Assembly: GCA_013032095.1 (NCBI GenBank)
Contig: WQBJ01000020.1
Location: forward strand, 1-64,000
Direction of reading: 5' to 3'
DNA: 64,000 nucleotides
Source: Ruegeria atlantica
Lineage (GTDB): Bacteria; Pseudomonadota; Alphaproteobacteria; Rhodobacterales; Rhodobacteraceae
The first letter of the stretch is position 1. Every line of letters starts with the position of its first letter. A program made the position numbers and the translations under genes. The notes below the pieces were generated by a model. That model was not told the DNA's origin. It did no database searches and worked only from the letters and a program-made list of their open reading frames with translations. Positions 52,172-63,276 of this stretch are shown piece by piece.

Positions 52172-52650
52172 TCGACGCGAAAGACAGAGAAATTATCGAA
52201 GCGCTGCAAGGCGGCCTGCCCCTGGTGCCCGCGCCTTATGCGCAGATCGCCGCGGATCTGGGCATAGATGAAGATGCGTTGTTGCACCGCATGTCTGACT
52301 TGAAATCGCGCGGTGTGATCCGCCGCATCGCTGCTGCGCCTAATCACTACAAACTGGGCATGACCTCGAACGGGATGACCGTGTGGGATGTGGAAGACGA
52401 CCGCGTGACCGAACTGGGCACCCAGATCGGCGCTCTGCCGTTTGTGACCCATTGCTACGAACGCCCCCGCGCCCTGCCCGACTGGCCTTATAACTTGTTC
52501 GCCATGGTCCACGGCGCCGACCGGAATGAAGTCGAGGAAAAACGCGCCGAGATCACTGCCATCCTCGGCGACGCTTGCAGGGCCAAAGATATTCTCTATT
52601 CCACGCGCATCCTGAAAAAAACCGGGCTGCGCCTGAAAACGAAAGGCTGA
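52168..52650 (+). CDS. nirH: NirH, siroheme decarboxylase subunit
   Basis: The 160-residue Lrp/AsnC-like protein (DREIIEALQGGLPLVPAPYAQIAADLGIDEDALLHRMSDLKSRGVIRRIAAAPNHYKLG; THCYERPRALPDWPYNLFAMVHG) matches the NirL/H type. Final member of the DL-G-H set, 3 bases before nirJ. Confidence 0.9.
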   Translation: MIDAKDREIIEALQGGLPLVPAPYAQIAADLGIDEDALLHRMSDLKSRGVIRRIAAAPNHYKLGMTSNGMTVWDVEDDRVTELGTQIGALPFVTHCYERPRALPDWPYNLFAMVHGADRNEVEEKRAEITAILGDACRAKDILYSTRILKKTGLRLKTKG

Positions 52651-52653
52651 GAC

Positions 52654-53868
52654 ATGTTCCGCCTGACCGAATACATGCACCAACTCGTCACCCCGACCCC
52701 TGTGCGCAAACGCCGCCCCGGACCGGTCAAACCAGTGGTGATCTGGAACCTGACACGGCGCTGCAATCTGAAATGCCGCCATTGCTACACCGTCTCGGCG
52801 GATGTTGCGTTCCCGGGTGAGCTCAGTCACGAGCAAGCCATGGTAACCCTTGAGGATCTTGGCCAGTTTCGCGTCCCGGCCTTGATCCTCTCGGGTGGGG
52901 AACCGCTGGATCGGTTCGATTTCTTCGACATTGCCAAACGCGCCCGTGACCTGGTGCCGATGCTGGCGCTGTCGACAAATGGCACGCGGATTTACGACGA
53001 AACCGCCGACATGATCGCCGATGTGGGGTTCAACTACGTTGGTATCTCGCTGGATGGGATCGGTGCCACCAATGACTGGTTCCGCGGCGTCGAGGGCGCC
53101 TTTGCCGATGCCCTGCGCGGTGTGCGCGAATGTAAGAAGCGCGGCATCAAGGTGGGTCTGCGGTTCTGCCTGACCGAAGGCACCCAGCACCACCTGCCCG
53201 ATCTGTTACAGTTGTGCGATGATGAGGGCGTGGACAAGTTCTATCTGTCCCACCTCGTTTATGCCGGACGCGGCGACAAAAACCGCGGCGAAGACGCAGA
53301 ACACCTGCGCACGCGCAAGGGGCTGGACCTGCTGCTAGACCGTGCGTGGGAGGCCGCCTCGGGCGGGCGTCCGCTGGACATCGTGACCGGCAACAACGAT
53401 GCCGATGCCGGATATTTCCTGAACTGGGTCCGCGCGCATTTCGATGATGTGAAAGCTGCACATGTTCGCGAGCATCTCGCCGCATGGGGTGGCAACTCCA
53501 GCGGCCTGGGTGTTGCAAACATCGACAATCTGGGACGGGTCCATCCGGATACCTACTGGTCCGATTACACGGTCGGCAATGTGAAGACCCACTCTTTTTC
53601 CGAGCTTTGGGCCAGCGATGATCCGATGCTCGCCATGCTGCGCACCCGCCCCCGCCCGTTGAAAGGGCGCTGCGGAGCCTGCCAGTTGAAGGATGTCTGC
53701 GGTGGCAACACCCGCATCCGGGCCTTGCAATTGACCGGCGATCCCTGGGCCGAAGATCCGGCCTGCTATTTGTCCAATCAAGAAATCGGCGTCGACGATG
53801 CAGGCGAGCGCCTGCAGGTCACGCCGTTCCGGGGGAAACGTCATGATCCGGCACATCAATTCTTTTAA
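52654..53868 (+). CDS. nirJ: NirJ, radical-SAM heme d1 synthase component
   Basis: The 404-residue protein has the radical-SAM Fe-S motif CNLKCRHC (Cys37, 41, 44) in [17 protein letters not shown], then GGEPLDRFD and SLDGIG. A C-terminal SPASM-like Cys set occurs in [13 protein letters not shown]. NirJ replaces propionate side chains with keto groups on the way to heme d1. It overlaps nirN by 26 bases, an unusually long overlap. Confidence 0.95.
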   Translation: MFRLTEYMHQLVTPTPVRKRRPGPVKPVVIWNLTRRCNLKCRHCYTVSADVAFPGELSHEQAMVTLEDLGQFRVPALILSGGEPLDRFDFFDIAKRARDLVPMLALSTNGTRIYDETADMIADVGFNYVGISLDGIGATNDWFRGVEGAFADALRGVRECKKRGIKVGLRFCLTEGTQHHLPDLLQLCDDEGVDKFYLSHLVYAGRGDKNRGEDAEHLRTRKGLDLLLDRAWEAASGGRPLDIVTGNNDADAGYFLNWVRAHFDDVKAAHVREHLAAWGGNSSGLGVANIDNLGRVHPDTYWSDYTVGNVKTHSFSELWASDDPMLAMLRTRPRPLKGRCGACQLKDVCGGNTRIRALQLTGDPWAEDPACYLSNQEIGVDDAGERLQVTPFRGKRHDPAHQFF

Positions 53869-55396
53869 CTCTCTGAAAATCGGCACCTTCTGCTCGCTTC
53901 TTCTGGCGGGTACTGCATGGGCAGACGCTCCGTCGGACTACGCCGAACACTGTGCATCCTGCCACGGAGAGAACCGCTTGGGTGGGGTCGGCCCCGCGCT
54001 GATCCCCGAGACACTTAAGCGAATGCGCGGTCCCCGCGTGGCAGCTGTCATCGCCGAAGGGCGCACGGCCACCCAGATGCCTGCCTTTGCACACGAACTC
54101 GATGCGCTACAGATCGAGGAACTGGCGGGTTGGTTAAAATCTCCGCTGGAGACCGACCCGGAATGGGGTGAGGCCGACATCATGGCCAGCCGCACATTGG
54201 ACGAAGACTATATCTCGGTTGACGCTCCCGTTTGGGACAGCGACCCGATGAACATCACGCTGGCTGTTGAAACCGGCGATCACCATGTCAGCGTTCTAGA
54301 TGGCGATACATTCGAGGTTCTGGACCGGTTCGAAACACCATTCGCCGTCCACGGCGGACCGAAATTCAGCCCCGACGGTCGTTATGTCTTCATCATGTCC
54401 CGCGATGGGTGGGTCCAGAAATATGATATTTGGGCTCTAAAACAGGTGGGTCGCGTGCGCGCGGGTCTGAACAGCCGCAATATTGCCATGTCGGGTGATG
54501 GCAAATGGGTGGCCGTTGCAAACTACCTGCCGAATTCGCTTACGCTATTGTCCACTGAAGACCTTTCGGTCGCGAAAGTCGTCGAGGTTAAAAGCAAAAA
54601 GGGCGTTCCCAGCCGTGTCTCGGCCGTCTATCAGGCGCCCCCGCGCGAGAGCTTCGTGTTGGCTCTGAAAGACGTGCCCGAAATCTGGGAGGTCTTCTAC
54701 GGGGCCAACCCGCCGCAATTCGGGTTGGGACACGATTTCCGCATCGAAGGCCAGTTCAAGAATCCCGATCCCTTCCCTGTGCGCAAGATTACGACGCCCG
54801 ATTATCTGGACGACTTCTTCTTCGACCAGAGTTACGAATACGTCATGGGCGCGTCCCGAGACGGCAAGGGCGGTCAGGTGATTGATCTGGTCATCGGTCA
54901 GAAAGTGGCTGATCTGGACCTGCCGGGCATGCCGCATCTGGGTTCGGGCATCACGTGGAAGCATGGCGACACCACCGTGATGGCCACACCACATCTGACC
55001 GACGGCACTGTTTCGGTCATCGACATGCAGACTTGGGAGACCGTCAAGCGGATCAAGACCGAAGGGCCGGGGTTCTTCATGCGCAGCCATGAGAATTCGC
55101 CCTACGTCTGGGCCGACGTGTTCTTCGGCCCCAACAAGGACGCGATGCACGTGATCGACAAGCAAAGCCTCGAGATCGTGAAGACGCTGCGCCCTGCCCC
55201 CGGCAAAACGGTTGCCCATGTGGAGTTCACAAAGGATGGCAGCCATGCGCTGGTTTCAATCTGGGAAGATGACGGCGCAGTAATCGTCTATGACGCGCAG
55301 ACGCTGGAAGAGATCCGTCGCCTGCCGATGCGCAAACCTTCGGGGAAATACAATGTCTGGAACAAAATCACATTCTCAGAAGGCACCAGCCACTGA
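53843..55396 (+). CDS. nirN: NirN, dihydro-heme d1 dehydrogenase
   Basis: The ATG at 53843 gives 517 residues: a signal peptide, a heme c site CASCH (37-41), and a d1-type propeller ([49 protein letters not shown]). This is a NirS relative that forms the final acrylate double bond of heme d1 in the periplasm. It starts inside nirJ and overlaps the next small gene. Confidence 0.94.
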   Translation: MIRHINSFNSLKIGTFCSLLLAGTAWADAPSDYAEHCASCHGENRLGGVGPALIPETLKRMRGPRVAAVIAEGRTATQMPAFAHELDALQIEELAGWLKSPLETDPEWGEADIMASRTLDEDYISVDAPVWDSDPMNITLAVETGDHHVSVLDGDTFEVLDRFETPFAVHGGPKFSPDGRYVFIMSRDGWVQKYDIWALKQVGRVRAGLNSRNIAMSGDGKWVAVANYLPNSLTLLSTEDLSVAKVVEVKSKKGVPSRVSAVYQAPPRESFVLALKDVPEIWEVFYGANPPQFGLGHDFRIEGQFKNPDPFPVRKITTPDYLDDFFFDQSYEYVMGASRDGKGGQVIDLVIGQKVADLDLPGMPHLGSGITWKHGDTTVMATPHLTDGTVSVIDMQTWETVKRIKTEGPGFFMRSHENSPYVWADVFFGPNKDAMHVIDKQSLEIVKTLRPAPGKTVAHVEFTKDGSHALVSIWEDDGAVIVYDAQTLEEIRRLPMRKPSGKYNVWNKITFSEGTSH

Positions 55397-55616
55397 AGGT
55401 AAATGGCCGGTTTGGAAACTGGCCATTCTGCTCTATCCGGCCACGGCATTGACCGTGGCCATCAACCTGTTTCTGGCCGGTCTGATTGCCAACAGCGCTG
55501 GTATTGGCGTGATCGAGCCGGTTACTGCGATCTTGTGGTCTATCCCTCTGGGCGTACCTGCATCCTGGCTTGCCGGGCGGTGGGTACGCGGACTGATGGA
55601 CGAGGCAGACGGCTAA
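55353..55616 (+). CDS. Small two-helix membrane protein after nirN
   Basis: The ATG at 55353 lies inside nirN (44-base overlap) and gives 87 residues with two hydrophobic stretches (LAILLYPATALTVAINLFLAGLIA and ILWSIPLGVPASWLAGRWV). I do not recognise the family. Its translation coupled to nirN suggests a membrane or assembly role in the same pathway. Confidence 0.7.
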   Translation: MSGTKSHSQKAPATEGKWPVWKLAILLYPATALTVAINLFLAGLIANSAGIGVIEPVTAILWSIPLGVPASWLAGRWVRGLMDEADG

Positions 55617-55687
55617 GGCACCCCGCTAACCATATGCTTTTTATGTGAAAAATTCCCAAGATTAATTTTTGATCAGTTTGCGAACAA

Positions 55688-55701
55688 ATGACTTAAGTCA
55701 A
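55688..55701. promoter_or_regulatory. FNR/NNR-type box upstream of the nos operon
   Basis: ATGAC-TTAA-GTCAA (TTGAC-TTAA-GTCAT on the other strand) has 9 of the 10 half-site positions. It lies 57 bp before the first gene of the nos operon. It is not part of the nirN transcript and is placed as for FNR/Dnr activation. Confidence 0.7.
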
Positions 55702-55758
55702 GTTTCGAATCGAGAGGACGGCATAGGACTCAGGAAAGAATGCCGAGTTGGATGCTCC

Positions 55759-56223
55759 ATGCCTGCCCTCAACCCTCTGCACATGTCAGCTGTTCGCGCG
55801 TCCCGCGTTGCTTGTGCTATGGCAGGCGTCTTCCTTCTGCTGTTGCAGCTGCTTGGCCCGGCGCTGGCGAGTCCCGGGCAAAGCATGTGGGTGGAGATCT
55901 GCTCGGAGGCAGGGGCGGTCTGGGTTCAGGTAGACCTTGAGGAGGAAACCAAAGACCCGACCGCGCCCTGCCCGAAATGCGCTGACTGCGCCTTGTGCGC
56001 CGTCACTTCAGCGGCCCCGGTACCCGAACTACCAGTGCTTATTCGGGACAGTTCTGTTCAAACCGCACGCTGCGAAACGCAAGACTTGGTACATATCTCA
56101 AGCTTGAAACGTTTGTGGCCCGAAACCCGGGGTCCCCCGCGCTTAGCCCAAGAAGAATCTGAACGCGCCCTGCGCGCGTCCATGGCGTCCACCCAAGTAA
56201 TCGGAGGTGCGCCGTGGTCGTAA
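55759..56223 (+). CDS. Small cysteine-rich exported protein upstream of nosR
   Basis: Started at the ATG at 55759 (55783 is an alternative) this is a 154-residue protein with a signal peptide (VACAMAGVFLLLLQLLGPALASP) and a CPKCADCALC cluster (about residues 75-84), like DUF2946-type small metal- or redox-linked proteins. Its stop lies after the nosR start (10-base overlap), so it is first in the nos operon. The cluster could bind copper for NosZ maturation (inference). Confidence 0.65.
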   Translation: MPALNPLHMSAVRASRVACAMAGVFLLLLQLLGPALASPGQSMWVEICSEAGAVWVQVDLEEETKDPTAPCPKCADCALCAVTSAAPVPELPVLIRDSSVQTARCETQDLVHISSLKRLWPETRGPPRLAQEESERALRASMASTQVIGGAPWS

Positions 56224-58391
56224 GTCGCGCAATCCATTTCCTGCTGGCCTTTGTTCTGTCCTGTCTGATGGCGATCAGCGCCCATGCCGACAGCCTCGCC
56301 AGCTTTCTCCCCGAGATTGAGCCCGCCGATCTGGTCTCCGGTGCCGATGCCTTTGGCCCGGTACGCGGCGACGTGCCCGTTGCCCCGGTGTTGAAGGGCG
56401 GGGATACCGTCGCCTGGGCCTTCCTGACCTCTGATTTCGTGGGTACCACCGGCTATTCCGGCAAACCGATCCACGTGGTTGCCGCCATTGATGACGATGC
56501 GGTTCTGACCGGGGTCAAACTGGTCAAGCACTCGGAGCCTATCGTTCTGATCGGCATCCCCAATTCACGTATGGTCGAACTGACCGAAGGCTATGCCGGG
56601 CTGGACCTCAAGGTTGAGGCCGAAACCGGCGGTGAGGGTCACGACCTCGATATTATTTCGGGTGCGACCGTAACCATCATGGTGATCGACGACAGCCTTG
56701 TGCGGGGCGGCATCAAAGTGGCACGCGCGCTGGGGCTGGGTGGGCTATCGCCCTTACAGGCTGACGGACCAAAGCGCGAAGTCGATATGGCGCGGAATGC
56801 TGTTTACGACTGGACCACCCTGTCCGGAGACGGCTCAATCCGGCGGCTAACGCTGGATGTTGGGCAGGTCAACGCGGCCTTTGAAGCCACGGGGGATCAA
56901 CGCGCCATCAAACGTCCCGAACCGGGCGAACCGGATGATACCTTCATCGATATGCATTTGGCGCTTGTCTCGGTGCCGTCGATCGGCAAGTCACTGCTGG
57001 GAGAGGCTGAATACCAGAACCTGACCAACTGGCTGGACGAAGGCGAACATGCCATTTTGGTGCTGGGGCGCGGGGCCTACAGCTTCAAGGGCTCGGGCTA
57101 TGTGCGTGGAGGAATTTTCGACCGCATTCAGCTGATCCAGGGCGACAATTCGGTGCGGTTCTTTGACAAGCAACAAGAGCGCCTGGGCAAAGTTGCTGCC
57201 CCGGACGCGCCGAGCTTCACCGAACTGGATATCTTCAAAATCCCCGCAGAAGCCGAATTTAACCCGGCCGAACCGTTCCGCCTGCAATTGTTGGTGCAGC
57301 GGGCCGTGGGTGCGGTCGAGAAAACCTTTCTGACCTTCGATCTGGGTTACAAGCTGCCCGAGCAGTATCTGCTGCCCGTTGCTGCACCAACTGTCGTTGA
57401 CGACGCCACCGGCGAAGCCGCAGCAAAAGCCGCCCTTTGGAAGCGCATCTGGAAGGACCGCACATTTGAAATTGGCGTCCTGGGCCTGATGCTACTGGTG
57501 CTCACCGCCACCTTTTTCTTCCAGTTCCATGCCACGATGAACGCACGGGTCTTCTATTGGTTCCGCATCGGTTACCTGACCATGACCCTGTTCTTCATCG
57601 GCTGGTACGCTAACGCGCAGCTGAGCGTGGTGAACCTGATGGCCTTGGCCGGTAGCCTACGCACCGGATTCTCGTGGGATGCCTTCCTGCTGGACCCGCT
57701 GGTCTTCATCCAATGGTTCGCCGTCGCCGCTGCCCTTCTGTTCTGGGGTCGAGGCGCTTATTGCGGCTGGCTCTGCCCGTTTGGTGCGCTGCAGGAACTG
57801 ACCAACAAGATCGCACGTGCGCTGAAGGTGCCACAATGGACTCTGCCTTGGGGTCTGAACGAACGCCTGTGGCCCGCAAAGTACATGATTTTCCTGGGTC
57901 TTTTTGGCCTCAGCTTCGTCTCGATCCCGCTGGCTGAAAAATACGCCGAGATTGAGCCGTTCAAGACCGCGATCATCCTGAAATTCATGCGCGACTGGCC
58001 CTTCGTGGTCTTTGCGCTACTCCTGCTGGGGATTGGGCTGTTCATTGAACGGTTCTACTGCCGCTACCTCTGCCCGCTGGGCGGAGCGTTGGCGATCCCC
58101 GCCCGTGTTCGCATGTTCGACTGGCTGCGCCGCTACAAGGATTGCGGCACACCCTGTCAGACCTGCGCCAACGAATGCCCCGTTCAGGCAATCCACCCCA
58201 CCGGTGAGATCAACCCGAACGAGTGCGTCACCTGCCTGCATTGTCAGGTGCTCTACCAGTCCGAGGACAAATGTCCCGTCGTTATCCGCCAGCTGAAACG
58301 GCGGGCCAAGACAGGGTCGGTCCAGATGAAGACCCCACTCGGACAACCACCGGCGAACCATCCGAACGCCAAACCGCAATCCGTTTCCTAA
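56214..58391 (+). CDS. nosR: NosR, nitrous oxide reductase-linked iron-sulfur flavoprotein
   Basis: The 725-residue protein starts at a GTG behind GGAGG (56202-56206). A signal sequence and periplasmic FMN-binding domain ([20 protein letters not shown] with the flavin-site SGATVT, about residues 145-165) are followed by five or six membrane segments. Near the end is a ferredoxin-like pair ([35 protein letters not shown]). NosR supplies electrons for NosZ turnover or maturation. The size is normal. Confidence 0.95.
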   Translation: MVVSRAIHFLLAFVLSCLMAISAHADSLASFLPEIEPADLVSGADAFGPVRGDVPVAPVLKGGDTVAWAFLTSDFVGTTGYSGKPIHVVAAIDDDAVLTGVKLVKHSEPIVLIGIPNSRMVELTEGYAGLDLKVEAETGGEGHDLDIISGATVTIMVIDDSLVRGGIKVARALGLGGLSPLQADGPKREVDMARNAVYDWTTLSGDGSIRRLTLDVGQVNAAFEATGDQRAIKRPEPGEPDDTFIDMHLALVSVPSIGKSLLGEAEYQNLTNWLDEGEHAILVLGRGAYSFKGSGYVRGGIFDRIQLIQGDNSVRFFDKQQERLGKVAAPDAPSFTELDIFKIPAEAEFNPAEPFRLQLLVQRAVGAVEKTFLTFDLGYKLPEQYLLPVAAPTVVDDATGEAAAKAALWKRIWKDRTFEIGVLGLMLLVLTATFFFQFHATMNARVFYWFRIGYLTMTLFFIGWYANAQLSVVNLMALAGSLRTGFSWDAFLLDPLVFIQWFAVAAALLFWGRGAYCGWLCPFGALQELTNKIARALKVPQWTLPWGLNERLWPAKYMIFLGLFGLSFVSIPLAEKYAEIEPFKTAIILKFMRDWPFVVFALLLLGIGLFIERFYCRYLCPLGGALAIPARVRMFDWLRRYKDCGTPCQTCANECPVQAIHPTGEINPNECVTCLHCQVLYQSEDKCPVVIRQLKRRAKTGSVQMKTPLGQPPANHPNAKPQSVS

Positions 58392-58407
58392 AAAAGGAGG
58401 AACGATC

Positions 58408-60315
58408 ATGTCGGACAATGAAAACAAACTGAACATCACACGCCGCGGGATGCTGGGTGCAACCGCAACCGGCGCTGTGCTGGCCGGGACCGGTCTGGGC
58501 TCGACCCTGATGACCGCCAAGGAAGCCAGTGCTGCGGCCAATGCAAATCTGCAGCCCGGTGAGCTGGACGAGTATTACGGCTTCTGGTCCTCGGGTCAGA
58601 CCGGTGAGCTGCGTATCCTGGGCTTCCCGTCCATGCGCGAGCTGATGCGGGTGCCAGTCTTCAACCGCTGCTCGGCCACCGGCTGGGGTCAGACCAACGA
58701 GTCGCTGAAAATCATGACTGAAGGCCTGCTGCCCGAAACCAAGGAATTCCTCGCCAAGCGTGGCTTGCAAACCTACGACAATGGCGACCTGCACCACCCG
58801 CATATGTCGTTCACCGACGGCACCTATGACGGCCGTTACCTGTTCATGAACGACAAGGCCAACACCCGTGTCGCCCGTGTGCGTTGCGATGTGATGAAAT
58901 GCGACAAGATCACCGAGATCCCGAATGCTAAGGCGATCCACGGTCTGCGTCCGCAGAAATTCCCACGCACCGGATATGTCTTTGCCAATGGCGAAGATGA
59001 AACTCCGCTGGTCAATGATGGCACCGTGCTAGACGATCCGTCGCAATACGTGAACATCTTCACCGCGCTGGACGGTGACACCATGGAAGTGGCATGGCAG
59101 GTGATCGTGTCGGGTAACCTCGACAACACCGACTGCGATTATCAGGGCAAATACGCCTATTCGACCTCGTACAACTCTGAAATGGGGATGAACCTGGCCG
59201 AGATGACCGAGAACGAGCTGGACCACGTTGTTGTCTTCAACCTCGCGGAAATCGAAAAAGGCATCGAAGCTGGCGACTATCAGGAGCTGAAAGGCGTCAA
59301 GGTTCTGGATGGACGTAAGGGTCAGAACAAGAAATACACCCGCTACATCCCGATCCCGAACTCGCCGCACGGCATCAACACCGCGCCTGATGGCAAGCAT
59401 GTCTGCATCAACGGTAAGCTGTCGCCCACCGTGTCGATCATGGATGTGACCAAGCTGGACGCCCTGTTCGAAAGCGATGCCGATCCGCGGTCCTGCATCG
59501 TGGGTGAGCCGCAGCTGGGTCTTGGCCCGCTTCACACTGCTTATGACGGTCAGGGCAACGCGTTCACCACGCTGTTCCTCGACAGCCAGATCGTGAAGTG
59601 GAACATCGACAAGGCGATCCAGGCTTATGGTGGCGCGGATGTCGATCCGATCATCTCGAAGGTCGATGTGCATTATCAGCCGGGCCACAACTCGACTTCC
59701 ATGGGTGAAACCAAGGACGCCGATGGCAAGTGGCTGATTTCGATGAACAAGTTCTCGAAAGACCGCTTCCTGAACGTGGGTCCGCTGAAGCCTGAGAACG
59801 AGCAGTTGATCGATATCTCTTCGAACGAGATGAAGGTGGTTCACGACGGCCCGACCTTTGCCGAGCCGCATGATTCGATCATCGTTCGCAGCGACATCGT
59901 CAACCCGGTCAACGTCTGGGACCGCAACGACGTCACTTGGGAAGACGCCCGCAAACAGGCCGAGGCCGATGGCATCGATCTGGAAGAAGGTGCCGAGGAA
60001 CCGATCCGGGACGGCAACAAGGTGCGGGTCTACATGACCTCGCAGGCCCCGACCTTCAGCCTTGAGAAGTTCACCGTCAAACAGGGCGACGAGGTGACGG
60101 TCTACATCACCAACCTGGATGACGTGGACGACGTGACCCACGGCTTCTGCCTGGGCAACTACGGCATCGCGATGGAAGTCGCACCGATGGCAACCGCTTC
60201 GGTCACCTTCACCGCTGACCGTCCGGGCGTACACTGGTTCTATTGCCAGTGGTTCTGCCACGCGCTGCACATGGAAATGCGCGGCCGGATGCTGGTCGAG
60301 CCGCAGGGAGCATAA
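58408..60315 (+). CDS. nosZ: Nitrous oxide reductase NosZ (clade I)
   Basis: The 635-residue protein has a Tat signal ([14 protein letters not shown]), as in clade I enzymes. CuZ histidines are seen (DLHHPHMSF). The C-terminal CuA domain has [14 protein letters not shown] and [12 protein letters not shown] with Cys613, Cys617, His621 and Met624. It reduces N2O to N2 in the periplasm. GGAGGAACG precedes the ATG. Confidence 0.98.
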   Translation: MSDNENKLNITRRGMLGATATGAVLAGTGLGSTLMTAKEASAAANANLQPGELDEYYGFWSSGQTGELRILGFPSMRELMRVPVFNRCSATGWGQTNESLKIMTEGLLPETKEFLAKRGLQTYDNGDLHHPHMSFTDGTYDGRYLFMNDKANTRVARVRCDVMKCDKITEIPNAKAIHGLRPQKFPRTGYVFANGEDETPLVNDGTVLDDPSQYVNIFTALDGDTMEVAWQVIVSGNLDNTDCDYQGKYAYSTSYNSEMGMNLAEMTENELDHVVVFNLAEIEKGIEAGDYQELKGVKVLDGRKGQNKKYTRYIPIPNSPHGINTAPDGKHVCINGKLSPTVSIMDVTKLDALFESDADPRSCIVGEPQLGLGPLHTAYDGQGNAFTTLFLDSQIVKWNIDKAIQAYGGADVDPIISKVDVHYQPGHNSTSMGETKDADGKWLISMNKFSKDRFLNVGPLKPENEQLIDISSNEMKVVHDGPTFAEPHDSIIVRSDIVNPVNVWDRNDVTWEDARKQAEADGIDLEEGAEEPIRDGNKVRVYMTSQAPTFSLEKFTVKQGDEVTVYITNLDDVDDVTHGFCLGNYGIAMEVAPMATASVTFTADRPGVHWFYCQWFCHALHMEMRGRMLVEPQGA

Positions 60316-60318
60316 CCC

Positions 60319-61575
60319 ATGCGTTGGCCCCTGCTCTTACCGCTCCTGCTCGGCTCGCCCCTTTGGGCGGCGGACTGGGATGTGCCCAACCGGGCGGGGG
60401 CCATCAATGAAACACTGGCGCAGGCGGCGGATGGGGACACCCTCCGCCTGAGCCCCGGTGTCTACACCGAAACACTGGTTCTGGACCGGCCCGTCACCCT
60501 CGACGGGCTGGGACAGGCCACCATCGACGGACAAGGCGAAGGCAGCGTCATCACCGTGACCGGGCCGGGTGTGACCGTGCGCGGTTTGACAGTGGTCGGT
60601 TCCGGCTCAAGCCATGAGGGTATCGACAGTGGCATCCAGTTGACCAAAACGGCTAAGGCGCCCGTGGTCGAGAATAACGTGCTGCTGGGCAACCTCTATG
60701 GCGTCGATATTCACGGAGCCAAGGACAGCATCGTACGCGGCAACCGGATCGAAGGACGTTTGGATCAGCGGATGAATGACCGCGGTAATGGCGTCTATGT
60801 CTGGAACGCGCCGGGTGCGGTGGTTGATGGCAATGACATCCGGTACGGCCGCGACGGGATCTTTGTGAACTCGTCCAAGAAGAACACCTTCACCAACAAC
60901 TTGTTCCGCGACCTGCGCTTTGCCGTGCACTACATGTATGCTGATAATTCTATCGTCAGCGACAATGTCTCGATCGGCAATGATCTGGGCTATGCGGTGA
61001 TGTTCACAACCAATGTGACAGTTGCCAACAACGTCTCGATCGGCGACCGCGAACACGGCGTGATGCTGAACTATGCCAACAAGAGCACCATCACTGGCAA
61101 CGTGGTGAAAGGTGCCAAGGAAAAATGCACCTTCCTCTATAACTCGAACAAAAACGAATTCACCGACAACTGGTTCCAAGGATGCGGCATCGGCATCCAC
61201 TTTACCGCTGGCAGCGAACGCAACCGCATCGTTGGCAACTCTTTCATCGGGAACCGGACCCAAGTGAAATACGTCTCGACCAAATGGGTCGAGTGGTCCG
61301 AGGATGGGCGCGGCAATTACTGGTCCGATTTTGCCGCATATGATGTGGATGGCAATGGCATCGCCGATGCCCCCTATCGCCCCAATGACTCGATGGACCA
61401 TGTGCTGTGGACCCAACCCGCAGCCAAACTTCTGCTCGGCTCCCCCGCCGTGCAGCTGGTGCGCTGGTCGCAATCCGCTTTCCCGGCCCTGCTGCCGGGC
61501 GGTGTGATGGACAGCAATCCATTGATGCAAGCCCCTGAACCCCCAGCAATGAAAAAGGTGCCTCATGACGGATAA
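60319..61575 (+). CDS. nosD: NosD, copper-centre assembly protein
   Basis: The 418-residue protein has a signal peptide, then a right-handed beta-helix built of pectate-lyase-like repeats (NNVLLGNLYGVDIHGAKDSIVRGNRIEGRLD; NTFTNNLFRDLRFAVHYMYADNSIVSDNVSIGNDLGYAVMFTTNVTVANNVSI). NosD works with NosFY to build the CuZ [4Cu:S] site of NosZ. It overlaps nosF by 11 bases. Confidence 0.95.
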   Translation: MRWPLLLPLLLGSPLWAADWDVPNRAGAINETLAQAADGDTLRLSPGVYTETLVLDRPVTLDGLGQATIDGQGEGSVITVTGPGVTVRGLTVVGSGSSHEGIDSGIQLTKTAKAPVVENNVLLGNLYGVDIHGAKDSIVRGNRIEGRLDQRMNDRGNGVYVWNAPGAVVDGNDIRYGRDGIFVNSSKKNTFTNNLFRDLRFAVHYMYADNSIVSDNVSIGNDLGYAVMFTTNVTVANNVSIGDREHGVMLNYANKSTITGNVVKGAKEKCTFLYNSNKNEFTDNWFQGCGIGIHFTAGSERNRIVGNSFIGNRTQVKYVSTKWVEWSEDGRGNYWSDFAAYDVDGNGIADAPYRPNDSMDHVLWTQPAAKLLLGSPAVQLVRWSQSAFPALLPGGVMDSNPLMQAPEPPAMKKVPHDG

Positions 61576-62458
61576 GGCCCTGTCTATCGACCATGTCTGC
61601 AAGGACCGAGGGAAAACCCGCGTTCTTGACGATATCACTCTGTCACTTGCCCCCGGTCAGCGCGTCGCGCTGCTGGGCCATAATGGCGCGGGCAAGTCGA
61701 CCCTGATTAAATCTATCCTTGGGCTGACTCCGATCCATGGCGGAGCCATTCGGATCAGAGACGCCGCCCCCGGCAGCGCGCAAGCGCGGCGCGAGACGGC
61801 CTATCTGCCCGAGGCTGTCTCGTTCCACCCGGCCCTGACCGGGCGCGAGCAACTGACCCTGTTCGCGAAATTGTCCGGGGCGAAGGCCGATGTGCCGGGC
61901 CTGCTGGAGCGTGTCGGGCTCAGTGATGCAATGGACCGCCGGATCGGAACCTATTCCAAGGGGATGCGGCAACGTCTGGGTCTGGCGCAGGTTCTACTAG
62001 GCCAACCGAAAGTTGCGCTTTTGGACGAGCCGACCTCCGGCCTGGACCCAATCTCACGGCAGGATCTCTACGCCATCATCGACGAACTGGCAGCACAAGG
62101 AACGGCGGTCCTTATCGCCTCCCACGCGCTGACCGAAGTCGAGGCACGCACCGACCGCATCGCCATCATGCGCAAGGGCCGGATGGTCGCCGATGACACA
62201 CTGAACAACCTCTCTGCCTTGGCCGGACTGCCGATCCGCCTGCGGGTCCGCGCCAGCGCCAACCCCGAAGCGCTTGCAGCGGAACTGGGCGGAAACCGCA
62301 TCAATGGCGCGTCGGTTGAATTGCTCTGCAGCCCCGATGACAAGATGGAGGCTCTGCGCCGTATCGCCGGAATGGGCGATGCCGTGGCGGATGTGGAAAT
62401 GACCCCGCCCAAGCTGGAAGACCTTTATCGCCATTACGCACAGGAGGAGATGCAATGA
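61565..62458 (+). CDS. nosF: NosF, ABC transporter ATPase
   Basis: The 297-residue protein has Walker A LLGHNGAGKSTLI, the ABC signature YSKGMRQRLGLAQ, Walker B VALLDEPTSGLDP and the H-loop IASHALTEVE. With NosY and NosD it forms the assembly complex for the CuZ site. Overlaps nosY by 4 bases. Confidence 0.96.
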   Translation: MTDKALSIDHVCKDRGKTRVLDDITLSLAPGQRVALLGHNGAGKSTLIKSILGLTPIHGGAIRIRDAAPGSAQARRETAYLPEAVSFHPALTGREQLTLFAKLSGAKADVPGLLERVGLSDAMDRRIGTYSKGMRQRLGLAQVLLGQPKVALLDEPTSGLDPISRQDLYAIIDELAAQGTAVLIASHALTEVEARTDRIAIMRKGRMVADDTLNNLSALAGLPIRLRVRASANPEALAAELGGNRINGASVELLCSPDDKMEALRRIAGMGDAVADVEMTPPKLEDLYRHYAQEEMQ

Positions 62459-63276
62459 CTCGCTTCCTTGCAATCACCCGCACCGAGATGCTGATCCTGC
62501 GCCGCAACCGTTGGCTGCTGGTGGCCACGCTGATCATGGTGCTGTTCGCGCTGGCGCTGACATTTGCAGGCAGTGCGCCAACCGGTACGCTGGGCGTCGA
62601 TATGCTGACCGTATCGGTCGCCTCGATGACAACCCTATCGGTCTACCTAGCGCCCCTGCTGGCACTGATGATCTCCTTCGACGCCATCGCCGGTGACGTG
62701 GACCGAGGCAGTCTTTCACTATTGCTGTCCTACCCGGCAGGGCGCGGAGAAATCCTGTTGGGCAAATTCACAGCCCACCTGGCGGCGCTGGCTTTTGCCA
62801 TGACCGTGGGCTTCGGCACCGCGGGCGCGGTGGCCGCCTTCTTTGGCGGTGCCGGACCGGAAAGCCTGATGGCCCTAGTGCGCCTCATCCTTACATCCAT
62901 CCTACTGGGCGCCGTGTTTCTGGCGCTGGGTTACCTGCTGTCTGCTCTGGCAAGGGGCGCTACGGCGGCGGCAGGTCTGTCGGCCGGGCTCTGGCTGGTT
63001 TTTGTCGTCCTCTATGATCTAGGCCTGTTGGGGGCTGTCGTCATGGACAAGGGCGGCACTTTCACCCAATCCGTCTTTCCATGGGTGATGGTAGCCAACC
63101 CGGCCGACGCATTCCGTCTGTGGAACATCGCGGCGACCGAAGGCGTGGCCATGGCATCCGGCATGACCGGTGCGGCACAAGCCCTGCCCGTATGGGCGGC
63201 TCCTGCCTCGCTTCTGATCTGGCCAGTGCTGGGATTTGCCCTCGCCCGCGCTGCATTCCGGAGGGTTGAGCCATGA
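62455..63276 (+). CDS. nosY: NosY, ABC transporter permease
   Basis: The 273-residue protein has about six membrane segments (WLLVATLIMVLFALALTFAG; TTLSVYLAPLLALMISFDAIAGDVDRGSLSLLLSYPAGRGEILLGKF) and matches the ABC-2 permease of the nos cluster. Partner of NosF. Overlaps nosL by 4 bases. Confidence 0.95.
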   Translation: MTRFLAITRTEMLILRRNRWLLVATLIMVLFALALTFAGSAPTGTLGVDMLTVSVASMTTLSVYLAPLLALMISFDAIAGDVDRGSLSLLLSYPAGRGEILLGKFTAHLAALAFAMTVGFGTAGAVAAFFGGAGPESLMALVRLILTSILLGAVFLALGYLLSALARGATAAAGLSAGLWLVFVVLYDLGLLGAVVMDKGGTFTQSVFPWVMVANPADAFRLWNIAATEGVAMASGMTGAAQALPVWAAPASLLIWPVLGFALARAAFRRVEP

